Assembly (NCBI GenBank): GCA_029260735.1
Contig: JAJDCR010000114.1
Location: 124,001 to 188,000 of the forward strand
From: Planctomycetota bacterium
GTDB taxonomy: Bacteria > Planctomycetota > Uabimicrobiia > Uabimicrobiales > Uabimicrobiaceae
Direction of reading: 5' to 3'
DNA: 64,000 bases
Positions 1 through 7,805 of this stretch are shown here, in pieces. Position numbers and translations under genes: made by a program. Position 1 is the stretch's first letter, and the number at the start of each line of letters is the position of its first letter. The notes below the pieces were generated by a model. It searched no databases and was not told where the DNA came from. It worked only from the letters and a program-made list of their open reading frames with translations.

Positions 1-534
1 AAAGTTTTTCTCTAGTTCTTCCACAGAATTACATACTCGCATCCCTTTACCCCCACCACCATGTGAAGCTTTGAGAAGAAGAGGGTAGCCGATGCGGGAA
101 GCTTCTTTTTTGGGGTCTGCTACGGTTCCTTCAGATCCGGGAACTATCTCTAATCCCGCGTGGGTCATGATTTTGCGGGCCTGGCTTTTATCTCCCATTT
201 GGCGAATCATTTCACTGTCCGGGCCAATAAAAGTAATTCCATATTGTTGGCAGAGGAAAGAAAAAACGCGATTTTCTGCTAAAAAACCATATCCAGGGTG
301 GATAGCTTGGCATTGCTCTTGTAAAGCGGCTTGTAAAATAGCTTCCATATTTAGGTAACTGCCAGAACTTTGGGCAGAACCTAAACATACGCTGTAGTTT
401 GCTGCTTCTACATGAGGTGAATTTTGGTCCGCAAGAGAATAGACAGCAACAGTTTCTATACCTAAAGCTTGACAGCTTCTGATTATGCGACAAGCGATTT
501 CACCACGATTGGCGATCAAAATTTTATTAAACAT
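1..534 (-). CDS. accC: Biotin carboxylase, N-terminal part (gene runs off left edge)
   Basis: The first 178 codons are in the window, from an ATG at 534 reading leftwards. Biotin carboxylase uses ATP and bicarbonate to carboxylate biotin, normally as a subunit of acetyl-CoA carboxylase in fatty acid synthesis. The N-terminal motif FNKILIANRGEIACR, the AIHPGYGFLAEN stretch (about residues 78-88) and the ATP-grasp glycine loop GGGGKG (159-164, preceded by K155) are diagnostic. accB, which usually precedes accC, is not in the 270 nt upstream. The subunit could therefore belong to a propionyl-, methylcrotonyl- or pyruvate carboxylase instead; the missing C-terminus (with or without a biotinyl domain) would decide. 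It is transcribed divergently from the Bax1-like gene. Confidence 0.93.
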   Translation of the reverse strand, partial: MFNKILIANRGEIACRIIRSCQALGIETVAVYSLADQNSPHVEAANYSVCLGSAQSSGSYLNMEAILQAALQEQCQAIHPGYGFLAENRVFSFLCQQYGITFIGPDSEMIRQMGDKSQARKIMTHAGLEIVPGSEGTVADPKKEASRIGYPLLLKASHGGGGKGMRVCNSVEELEKNF

Positions 535-806
535 GGTAGTATTTTGGGGTTAATGATTGTTTTTATTAAGGTTTTAAAAAAGCTCAAGTGTATCTCATAA
601 GACTGGGAAACAGCAATACAATTTTTGGTTTTTTCTCTTTTTGGAGAGTACTTGTAAACCCTAATCTTGTTTAGGGAGTTAGTGGCGACTTCTTAAATGA
701 TATTTCGATAAATATGATTTGTCAATGCCGTTTAAAAATAGTAAACTAATGAGCCAATTTCAAGAGTTTTTACTAGGGCGTGCCCTAGAGGATAAATTTT
801 GCTATT

Positions 807-2003
807 ATGCTAACCACAGATTTAGTTAGAATCAAGTACAAAGGTGATCAAATTATTCCTCACTACATTAAAGAGGAAAGCAAATCCTTACTACAAGTGA
901 GCGAAAGTTTAATTGAATTATATAAAGGACAGCAAGAAAAAACTCGTTATGAGTTGAAAGAATGTTTAGGAGATTTTTTAGGAAAAACTTCCTCTACATT
1001 AGTCTATAAGGGATTATCTAAGCTTTTAGAAGATCGCTGTGAGTTTGAAAATCCTTTAGATATAGATCCTTGTGAGGTTCGTAAAGTTACTTTTCTACTG
1101 GCTATTGAGCAGCATAGGCAAAAAAATTTTGAAAGAGAAAAAATACTAGAAGAAACGGGAAAGAAAATGGGGATTTCCTCAGAAGAGGTGGATAAAGTAC
1201 TATTTGCCGATTTGAAAGGAAATCAAAAGTTACAAAATTTTCAAGAAATATCTCCCTCTTTTCTTTTGAGAAGGTATAATACAGCTTTAGCTCAAGCTAT
1301 TCTGTTAAAAGCGGTCTCTTTGCAGATTTTTATCCGGGAAGAAGACCCTCGTCGTTATCGACAATTGTTCCGAGCGATTAAATTTTATCGTTTGTTGTAC
1401 AAAATCGAAAAACTGGGAGACAGTTTTCAAATTACTCTGGATGGGCCGATGAATCTTTTTCGGTCTTCTCAGAAGTATGGCTTGCAGATGGCAATTTTTT
1501 TGCCAGCCTTGCTTCTTTGTCAAAATTGGTTTTTGGAAGCAAAAATCCTTTGGGGCCGCCGGAAACAACAAGTTAGGTTTTTGCTTGATGCTAAGCAAGG
1601 ACTTTATTCGCATTATCAAGATACTGGAATGTTTTATCCTCCCGAATTGCAAGTATTTCAAAAGCGTTTTGAAAACTTAAATAGTCCTTGGACTTTGGAA
1701 GCGGACTGTGATTTTTTGACTCTGGATTCTCAAGAGATTTGCATCCCTGATTATGCTTTTCGACATCAGCAAACCAATCAGTTGATTTATTTAGAAATAT
1801 TTGGTTTTTGGCGAAAATCTGCTTTAGAAAAAAGAATTCAATTACTTGAAAAAAATCCTAAAAATAATTTAATTTTGGCCGTTTCAAAAAAACTGAGTGT
1901 GGACGAAGAAACAGAAACAACTCACTCTATGATTTATCTTTTTCACGAAGTTTTGAACCCAAAAGAAATTCTAAAGCGTTTAAATTTACTTGGTTTGGAT
2001 TAA
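807..2003 (+). CDS. DUF790 / Bax1-like nuclease
   Basis: A 398-residue protein of the DUF790 family, whose archaeal member Bax1 is a structure-specific endonuclease working with the XPB helicase in nucleotide-excision-type repair. The N-terminus (LTTDLVRIKYKGDQIIPHYI) is the family's typical opening. The C-terminal nuclease module shows IPDY with D315, then YLEIFGFW with E330, and a later KK pair, in the order of the PD-(D/E)xK fold. ATG 807 is preceded by AGAGGA at a rather long distance (14 nt). XPB, the usual neighbour, is not adjacent: upstream lies a divergent biotin carboxylase gene, downstream the mla operon after 60 nt. Family assignment is confident; the repair role is inferred from the family. 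Confidence 0.85.
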   Translation: MLTTDLVRIKYKGDQIIPHYIKEESKSLLQVSESLIELYKGQQEKTRYELKECLGDFLGKTSSTLVYKGLSKLLEDRCEFENPLDIDPCEVRKVTFLLAIEQHRQKNFEREKILEETGKKMGISSEEVDKVLFADLKGNQKLQNFQEISPSFLLRRYNTALAQAILLKAVSLQIFIREEDPRRYRQLFRAIKFYRLLYKIEKLGDSFQITLDGPMNLFRSSQKYGLQMAIFLPALLLCQNWFLEAKILWGRRKQQVRFLLDAKQGLYSHYQDTGMFYPPELQVFQKRFENLNSPWTLEADCDFLTLDSQEICIPDYAFRHQQTNQLIYLEIFGFWRKSALEKRIQLLEKNPKNNLILAVSKKLSVDEETETTHSMIYLFHEVLNPKEILKRLNLLGLD

Positions 2004-2063
2004 GAGCCCTGTTCTAAACAGGTTCTTAGCTATCTTAAAAAACGAAAGAAATATTAAAAAGCA

Positions 2064-2876
2064 ATGGGATTGAAAAACTTTATGCTGGGTACTATAAGGT
2101 CTGTATTTTCTCCAGCCCTTTCTTTTTTGGTGTACCTAGGCAGCTTAACCATTTTGTTTTTGCAAGCTTGTTATTACATTCCTACAGCTCTTCCCTTTCG
2201 CAAAAGCTCCAAATTCAAAAATGTTCTAGGACAACTTAAAAGGATTGCCTATGACGCTCTCCCTATTGTTTGTCTACTAGCTTTTCTGCTCGGAGCTATT
2301 TTGGCTCTCCAAGCAGCTAAGCAGTTAGAGAGATTTGGAGCGAATATTTATGTGGCTGATTTGGTTGCAATATCTTTAACTCGAGAAATTGGTCCGATTT
2401 TGATTTCTATTATTATTGCGGGAAGAACGGGCTCGGCAATTGCCTCTGAGATTGGTACAATGGCGGTAACAGAAGAAATTACCGCTCTTAAAGCAATGGG
2501 AATTAGTCCGATTAAGATACTTGTTATGCCGAAAATGCTTGCCTTAGTTGTGGGATTACCTAGTCTGGTTCTTTTGGGCGATTTAGTTGGAATTATCGCG
2601 GGCTTTTGTGTGGGTTGTTTTCTTTTGGATATATCCTATGTTGATTACTACAATCAAACCGTTAAAATTCTTTCTATGGCGCATCTTTGGGCTGGGTTGA
2701 AAAAATGTTTTGTTTTTGCGATTTTGATCGCCAGTGTTGGGTGCTACCGAGGATTTTCTGTGACGGGAGGAGCGGAAGGGGTAGGGAAAGCCACTACAAA
2801 TGCTGTCGTCGATTCGATTATACTTATCATAGCAGTAAATTCTCTTTTTACCCTAGTTTCATTCTATGTGAGGTAG
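2064..2876 (+). CDS. mlaE: MlaE-family ABC permease
   Basis: A 270-residue polytopic inner-membrane permease of the MlaE/YrbE family. In the Mla system it forms the channel of an MCE-type ABC transporter moving phospholipids between inner and outer membrane. Visible landmarks are the segment LTREIGPILISIIIAGRTGS and then IASEIGTMAVTEEITALKAMG, the family's conserved cytoplasmic coupling region, and the C-terminal GFSVTGGAEGVGKATT before the last membrane helix. It is the first gene of a tight operon, ending 3 nt before the mlaD start. The ribosome binding site is weak. Implies a diderm envelope. Confidence 0.93.
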   Translation: MGLKNFMLGTIRSVFSPALSFLVYLGSLTILFLQACYYIPTALPFRKSSKFKNVLGQLKRIAYDALPIVCLLAFLLGAILALQAAKQLERFGANIYVADLVAISLTREIGPILISIIIAGRTGSAIASEIGTMAVTEEITALKAMGISPIKILVMPKMLALVVGLPSLVLLGDLVGIIAGFCVGCFLLDISYVDYYNQTVKILSMAHLWAGLKKCFVFAILIASVGCYRGFSVTGGAEGVGKATTNAVVDSIILIIAVNSLFTLVSFYVR

Positions 2877-2879
2877 TTT

Positions 2880-3986
2880 ATGGGGCCTGTAACGATATGG
2901 CAAAAAATCTCTGCTGGTATATTTGTAGCGTTGATCACAGGGGTTTGGCTATTTTTTAACATAACTCTATCGGGAGAAGCAGAGGGAAGACAGTATCACG
3001 TTTTTATTGACCAGTCTGTCCGTGGATTAGCTCCCAGTTCTTTGGTTTGTTTTAATGGTATTCCGGTAGGGAAAGTACTTACGATCAAAAATGATTTTAA
3101 GCGAAACAAAGTTCGTATTGATGTCCTTATTACAGATCCAGGTGTTAAAGTTTCTGCGGATATTACACCGAATGATAAAAAAGGGAATATCAAAGAAGAA
3201 GTCCAAGAAGGAACTCGAGGGCAGCTTGTCACTTATTTATTCACAGGGCTTCAGTATATTGATTTAAACGGAGGATACGAAACCTACCCTGATCTAAAAG
3301 AGGGAGAGGAAATTCCTATAATCAAAACCGGTTTTCAAGCGAAAGTGGACGAATTTCTTTCGGATGAAAATAGACAGCATATTCAGAATATCATTACTAA
3401 CCTCGATAATATCACTTATAATCTCAATCAAACTTTTTTTGAAAGTGATGGCAATAGCCTTACGAGCAAAGTGAGTGATATTTTAACCAATGTAGAAAGA
3501 ATTTCTGGGGAAGAGAGTAATGAAAAAATTCAGAAAATTCTCTTGAATTTAGATCAGCTTAGCTCACCGGAAAAGCTTGGAATTCAGGCTCTGGTGGCAA
3601 GTTTTCAGGAAAATTCGGAGAAGCTCTTTGCCTCTGGTATTGTTTTATTCGATAAACTAAATAGAGTAATTGATTCCCAGGGGGAAGAGAAAGATGTTGC
3701 TTCTTTAGTGAAAAATCTCAATGCCATTTTGGAAGATAATCAAAGGCAAATTGGAGGTTTAATGAAGAACCTCGAAGAACTCTCTTTAAACGCTAATCTT
3801 CGTTTGAATCAGTTGTCAAAAAGGTTTGATACAACTATTCAGACTGTTAACCATTTCTTGCAAAAAGAGCTTTATCAAACCAATGCAGATGCGAAATCAG
3901 CTTTCAAGGAGCTTTCTCATGTCTTGCAAATTTTAAAAGCCAGACCAAATGCTCTTTTATGGGGAGCTGGAGTAAAGGGAAAATAA
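2880..3986 (+). CDS. mlaD: MlaD-family MCE-domain substrate-binding protein
   Basis: A 368-residue protein with one N-terminal membrane anchor (about residues 9-27), an MCE domain (about 38-145) and a long helical tail. MCE proteins form hexameric rings that carry lipids through the periplasm for MlaE/MlaF. The domain shows VRGLAPSSLVCFNGIPVGKV and the later FTGLQYIDLNGG, both typical MCE strands. The tail (about 160-360) is heptad-rich with repeated 'NLDQL/NLNAI/NLEEL'-type segments, like the coiled-coil tubes of longer MCE proteins. A GAGG Shine-Dalgarno overlaps the end of mlaE. The stop codon overlaps the next start (TAATG), indicating translational coupling. Confidence 0.9.
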   Translation: MGPVTIWQKISAGIFVALITGVWLFFNITLSGEAEGRQYHVFIDQSVRGLAPSSLVCFNGIPVGKVLTIKNDFKRNKVRIDVLITDPGVKVSADITPNDKKGNIKEEVQEGTRGQLVTYLFTGLQYIDLNGGYETYPDLKEGEEIPIIKTGFQAKVDEFLSDENRQHIQNIITNLDNITYNLNQTFFESDGNSLTSKVSDILTNVERISGEESNEKIQKILLNLDQLSSPEKLGIQALVASFQENSEKLFASGIVLFDKLNRVIDSQGEEKDVASLVKNLNAILEDNQRQIGGLMKNLEELSLNANLRLNQLSKRFDTTIQTVNHFLQKELYQTNADAKSAFKELSHVLQILKARPNALLWGAGVKGK

Positions 3987-4576
3987 TGTTGAAGCACGTT
4001 TTTTTATGGAGTGGACTGTGTTTTATTCTTTTGGGCTGTTCCTCTTCTATCGAAATTGCTTACTATAGCATAGAGCGATCTCGAAAAGTCCCCTCTTCCA
4101 GTGCTACTATGGATAAAAATATTGCCATTGAGCGTTTTACAAGTTCTTCTGCGATCAGGCGGAATGAAGTAGTCTTTCGAAATTTAGATAAAAACCACAT
4201 TAGTTTTTCGGGAGAAGATATTTGGTGGACTTTACCAGAAGATATGGTTAGTGAGGCTTTGATTGACTACTTTATTCGGCAGAAAATCTTTCGTCATACA
4301 TTTATTTATCCTTCTATCCATCAGGTAGATTATGTTTTAGAAGGAATATTAAAAGAATTTGAAATCCAATCTAAGGGAGACCAATGGCAGGTTAAAATAT
4401 CTTTACAGGTTTATTTTACTGGCCAGGAAGATCAAAAAATCATTTGGGATTCAGGGATTTTAGAGTTAGAACTTCCTTGTAAATCCAATATGCAGGACGC
4501 TGTTGCCCAGATGTCTTTGGGACTGGAGCAATTGTTCATAGAAATAACCGCCCAAGTCAAAAAACTGGTTTCCTAA
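3986..4576 (+). CDS. ABC-type transport auxiliary lipoprotein (PqiC/LolT-like)
   Basis: A 196-residue lipoprotein. The start is placed at the ATG overlapping the mlaD stop (TAATG), because an upstream GTG-type start would put extra charged residues before the signal peptide. The signal peptide ends in FILLGC with the lipidated cysteine at residue 18. The mature part (the EDIWWTLPEDMVSEALIDYF region and the following strands) fits the ABC_trans_aux family, outer-membrane lipoproteins that accompany MCE transporters such as PqiABC. Position between mlaD and mlaF supports a role as the outer-membrane partner of this Mla-type exporter/importer. Family assignment comes from context plus overall pattern, so moderately sure. 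Confidence 0.75.
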   Translation: MLKHVFLWSGLCFILLGCSSSIEIAYYSIERSRKVPSSSATMDKNIAIERFTSSSAIRRNEVVFRNLDKNHISFSGEDIWWTLPEDMVSEALIDYFIRQKIFRHTFIYPSIHQVDYVLEGILKEFEIQSKGDQWQVKISLQVYFTGQEDQKIIWDSGILELELPCKSNMQDAVAQMSLGLEQLFIEITAQVKKLVS

Positions 4577-4588
4577 GGATTTTATCGT

Positions 4589-5500
4589 ATGTCCACTATT
4601 GAATCCCCGAAAACTTTAGACAATGCAATTGCTGTTGAAAATCTGAGAAAAGCTTACTACAACACTGTTTCTAAGCAAAGCCAATTGGTTTTAAATGATG
4701 TTTCTTTTCGAGCGGAAAGAGGTAAAGTTACCGTTTTAATGGGGCAATCGGGATGTGGAAAAAGTACTCTCTTTCGCATTCTTATAGGGGAAGAAATAGC
4801 AGATAAAGGGAAAGTAGAAATTTTAGGTAGCGATGTCTCTCCTGGAGGAGATCCTTTTACCGAAGAAGTAAAGAAAAAATTTGGCATTCTTTTCCAATCG
4901 GGGGCCTTGTTTAACTCTATGACAGTGGGAGATAACATTGCCTTTCCCATTCTAGAGCATCAGCCCCAGCTTCATTCCCGAATTGTTGACATTATGGTTC
5001 AAACCAAGTTGCGACAAGTTGAGCTAGATCCTGATATTTTTCAATATAAAATGCCTACTGTTTTGTCGGGGGGAGAGCGTAAGAGAGTGAGTTTAGCTAG
5101 GGCTTTAGCCTTGGACCCTAAACTTATTTTTTATGATGAGCCTTCGGCAGGACTAGACCCCATCGTTAGCCGCACAATTGACCAGTTGATAAAAGACTTA
5201 GTTCGAGTTTTAGATATTTCCTCCGTAGTGATTACTCATGAATTAGATAGTGCTTTCACTATTGCCGACAAAATGATTATATTGAAACGATCGGTTGCGG
5301 AGCATAATGATGATTGGGTAGGAACTATTTGCTACGATGAAGGAACTCCCGATCAACTTCGTAATTCAAAGAAACCTTACACTGTTGAGTTTTTGGGGGA
5401 GTTTTCCAATTTTGCTATTTGTCTGCAATGTCGACATGTTCAGGAGAAAGGCTTTCAAGAATGCAGTCAATGTCACGAAGCGGCAAGTGTTAGTTTATAA
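4589..5500 (+). CDS. mlaF: MlaF-family ABC ATPase with C-terminal zinc-ribbon-like tail
   Basis: A 303-residue ATP-binding subunit that powers the MlaE permease. Walker A GQSGCGKST is at 52-60, Q-loop Q103, signature LSGGER 159-164, Walker B LIFYDEPSAGLD 179-190 and the H-loop histidine H217. Unlike ordinary MlaF (about 270 residues), the protein continues after 'VEFLGEF' into a short tail with CLQC (278-281) and CSQC (292-295), a CxxC-x10-CxxC spacing suited to a zinc ribbon. It follows the lipoprotein gene by 12 nt with AAGGA upstream. The ATPase call is certain; metal binding by the tail is inference. Confidence 0.93.
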   Translation: MSTIESPKTLDNAIAVENLRKAYYNTVSKQSQLVLNDVSFRAERGKVTVLMGQSGCGKSTLFRILIGEEIADKGKVEILGSDVSPGGDPFTEEVKKKFGILFQSGALFNSMTVGDNIAFPILEHQPQLHSRIVDIMVQTKLRQVELDPDIFQYKMPTVLSGGERKRVSLARALALDPKLIFYDEPSAGLDPIVSRTIDQLIKDLVRVLDISSVVITHELDSAFTIADKMIILKRSVAEHNDDWVGTICYDEGTPDQLRNSKKPYTVEFLGEFSNFAICLQCRHVQEKGFQECSQCHEAASVSL

Positions 5501-5559
5501 GAGAATTAAAATCAGATTTTTTTGTTTAGGGCGTATCCCTATTTGGAAATGAGGTTCTC

Positions 5560-5889
5560 GTGGAGATTCATAATATCCCGATTGATGGTGGAGTCAAAGT
5601 CGTTCCTATGAGCGATGTGGATATGACTAGCTCCGTTGATTTGCGTAAGGTATTGCAAAAGTTAGTTCGACAAAAGCCAAAAAAATTGATTGTCAGTTTA
5701 GAGAATGTCGAATACATCGATAGTTCTGGTCTGGCTACATTGATAGAGTGTATGCAAGAGTGCTTAAAGTACAAAGGCTCTTTTCGCTTAGTCATTAGCA
5801 ATTCAAAAATTATGGAAGTTTTTCGACTAGCACGCCTGGATCGAAATGTTTTTCAAATTTATAAAAGCAATGAAGAGGCTGAAAAATAA
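5560..5889 (+). CDS. STAS-domain protein (anti-sigma-factor-antagonist / MlaB-like)
   Basis: A 109-residue single STAS domain. The start is GTG 5560, with GAGG 5 nt upstream. The motif YIDSSGLATL (residues 52-61) is the SpoIIAA/RsbV phosphorylation site: a serine in DSSG is phosphorylated by a HATPase anti-sigma kinase and dephosphorylated by a SpoIIE-type PP2C. E. coli MlaB is also a STAS protein and binds MlaF, so this protein may serve the transporter, a sigma/anti-sigma switch, or both. It sits 59 nt after mlaF and 90 nt before the HATPase-GAF-SpoIIE gene, the enzyme that could phosphorylate and dephosphorylate it. Confidence 0.88.
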   Translation: MEIHNIPIDGGVKVVPMSDVDMTSSVDLRKVLQKLVRQKPKKLIVSLENVEYIDSSGLATLIECMQECLKYKGSFRLVISNSKIMEVFRLARLDRNVFQIYKSNEEAEK

Positions 5890-5979
5890 ATAGATAATCG
5901 GAAACTATTGATTTTTTCCCAGTACCTTGAATCTAATGAATTATTTAACTAGCCGAGATAATGTTTGATGAGGTGAAAA

Positions 5980-7698
5980 TTGCTCAGTGAAATAGTCAAA
6001 CTAGAAGTAAGAAGCAATCCTAAACTCTGTCCGATGGTTCGTAAATTTGTGGACCAATGTGGTCGCATGGCAGGGTTAAATGAGAACGATAGCCACATGC
6101 TCACCCTTGCAGTAGACGAAGCATTTTGTAATATTATTCGACATACCTATAAAATGAAAATTGATGAGCAAGTTAAGATTTTCATTTCCGTCGAAGAAAA
6201 AGACTACATCGAAATTCAGCTTTTTGACCAAGGTACTCCGGTTAATCCCGAGAATATTAAAGGTCGTCAGCTTAATGATGTAAAGCCAGGGGGATTGGGA
6301 ACTCATTTTATCAATAGTATTATGGATGAAGTCGAGTTTCAGCCCCAAGTGGCTGGAAATATTCTACGGATGCGAAAAAACATCTCCGACCCTCGCACCA
6401 GCACCCGCCAAAAAATTGAAGGATACCGAGATCCTCAACTTCTCCAAACTCTTTTAAATATCAACCAGTCTTTACATTCTATTCTCGATTTGGATGAGTT
6501 GCTACAGACCATTGTTAGTAAAACGAAAGCGATTATTCAGAGCGAAGGGACTTCGGTTATTTTACTCGACGAAGAAAGTGATGAACTCTTTTTCCATACC
6601 ACTTTAGACGAAGACCAAGAAGTTGTCGAGAGATTACAAACTTTACGATTCCCTGTCACCCAAGGAATTGCTGGACGAGTTATGCAAACTGGAAAACCTA
6701 TTCTGGTAGGAGATGTTCAGCGAGATCCCGACCATTTTAGAGGAGTGGATGAAAAATCAGGTGGAAGTACGGAGTCCTTAATGTACGCCCCTTTAAAAGT
6801 AAGAGATCGAGTTATAGGAGTTCTCAGCGCAAAAAATAAAAAGGGTGGTTTTTTTAACGAAGAAGATCTTGAGGTGTTAACTGCAATTGCTGGAACTGTA
6901 TCTCTTTCTATTGATAATGCCAGAGCTCATGATGCTCTTCAAAATATGCCTAACCTGTCAGAAACCATGAGAATCCGTAAAGAAATGGATTCTGCTCGGC
7001 TTATGCACAGTGCGACTCTTCCCCAAGAACTTCCCGATATACCAGGTTTGGACATTAGCGGAATTTGTGTACCTGCTCATGAAGTTGGAGGAGACTATTA
7101 CGATTTTTTCCCTCTAGGAGAGTGCTATGCTATTGCGATTGGAGATGTTAGTGGACATGGCTTAGAGGCGGGGATGATGGTTTCAATGGCCCATAGCTGT
7201 TTGTTTACTCAAATTGGCTTTTCCAGTAAAATAGAAGATGTTATGAGTTCGATGAATCGAGTTGTCTATGGAGCGGTAAAGAAACGTCTTATCATGACTT
7301 TCTTTTTTAGTATATACGATCCCGCTTCGCGACAATGGATTTTCTCTAATGCTGGACACCCTTCTCCCTATCACTACTCTCAGCAAGAGGATAAATGGCA
7401 GTTTATCGAAGAAGGAGAATTTCCTCTGGGGGTTTTTGAGGGGCATCGTTACGAATCTTACTCTTGGCAGCTTTCTCCAGGAGATATAGTTGTTCTTTAT
7501 TCCGATGGAATTATTGAAGCAAGTAACGACAGAAGAGAGAGGTATGGATTTGTTCGTTTTGAGCAACTTCTTTCTTCGAAAAAAACTTGGAATTCCGCTA
7601 AAGAAATTCAAAACGCGATCCTCGGAAGCGTTAAGAGCTTTTGCCAAATGTCCGCTCCTAGTGATGACCGTACTTTGCTTGTTATTATGGTGGAGTAG
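5980..7698 (+). CDS. HATPase (RsbW-like) - GAF - SpoIIE/PP2C phosphatase fusion
   Basis: A 572-residue signalling protein starting at TTG 5980, supported by GAGGTGA just upstream. Residues 1-135 are a HATPase_c_2 anti-sigma-type kinase domain (N-box AVDEAFCNIIRH 44-55, then DQGTPV and GGLGTHF). Residues about 155-315 are a GAF sensor domain. Residues about 338-570 are a SpoIIE-type PP2C phosphatase (HEVGGDYYDFF, GDVSGHG, SNAGHPSPY, YSDGIIEA). The molecule thus carries both the kinase and the phosphatase expected for the adjacent STAS protein. It is the last gene before a strong hairpin terminator. The signal sensed by GAF is unknown. Confidence 0.92.
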   Translation: MLSEIVKLEVRSNPKLCPMVRKFVDQCGRMAGLNENDSHMLTLAVDEAFCNIIRHTYKMKIDEQVKIFISVEEKDYIEIQLFDQGTPVNPENIKGRQLNDVKPGGLGTHFINSIMDEVEFQPQVAGNILRMRKNISDPRTSTRQKIEGYRDPQLLQTLLNINQSLHSILDLDELLQTIVSKTKAIIQSEGTSVILLDEESDELFFHTTLDEDQEVVERLQTLRFPVTQGIAGRVMQTGKPILVGDVQRDPDHFRGVDEKSGGSTESLMYAPLKVRDRVIGVLSAKNKKGGFFNEEDLEVLTAIAGTVSLSIDNARAHDALQNMPNLSETMRIRKEMDSARLMHSATLPQELPDIPGLDISGICVPAHEVGGDYYDFFPLGECYAIAIGDVSGHGLEAGMMVSMAHSCLFTQIGFSSKIEDVMSSMNRVVYGAVKKRLIMTFFFSIYDPASRQWIFSNAGHPSPYHYSQQEDKWQFIEEGEFPLGVFEGHRYESYSWQLSPGDIVVLYSDGIIEASNDRRERYGFVRFEQLLSSKKTWNSAKEIQNAILGSVKSFCQMSAPSDDRTLLVIMVE

Positions 7699-7741
7699 GG
7701 ACAACTACGAGGGCCGCCTGCAAAGGCCCTCGTGGTTGTCC
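7699..7741. terminator. Long hairpin between convergent genes
   Basis: Arms 7699-7715 and 7725-7741 pair over 17 bp with one G-T wobble around a 9-nt loop. The element begins at the stop of the phosphatase gene and faces the convergent TraB-family gene, so it can end transcription from both sides although the following T-run is short. It is G+C-rich for this region and resembles dispersed 'GGACAACnACGAGGGCC' palindromes rather than a gene-specific terminator. Confidence 0.7.
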
Positions 7742-7805
7742 ATAATATTTGATAAAAACAAAACTTTACAGCATATATTACAGTTCTCCCTACCAATTAA
7801 TTATC

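Noticed and set aside
2004-2063. Terminator after the Bax1-like gene (CCTGTT...AACAGG)
   Set aside because: Only 6 bp pair and no T-run follows; too weak to call.
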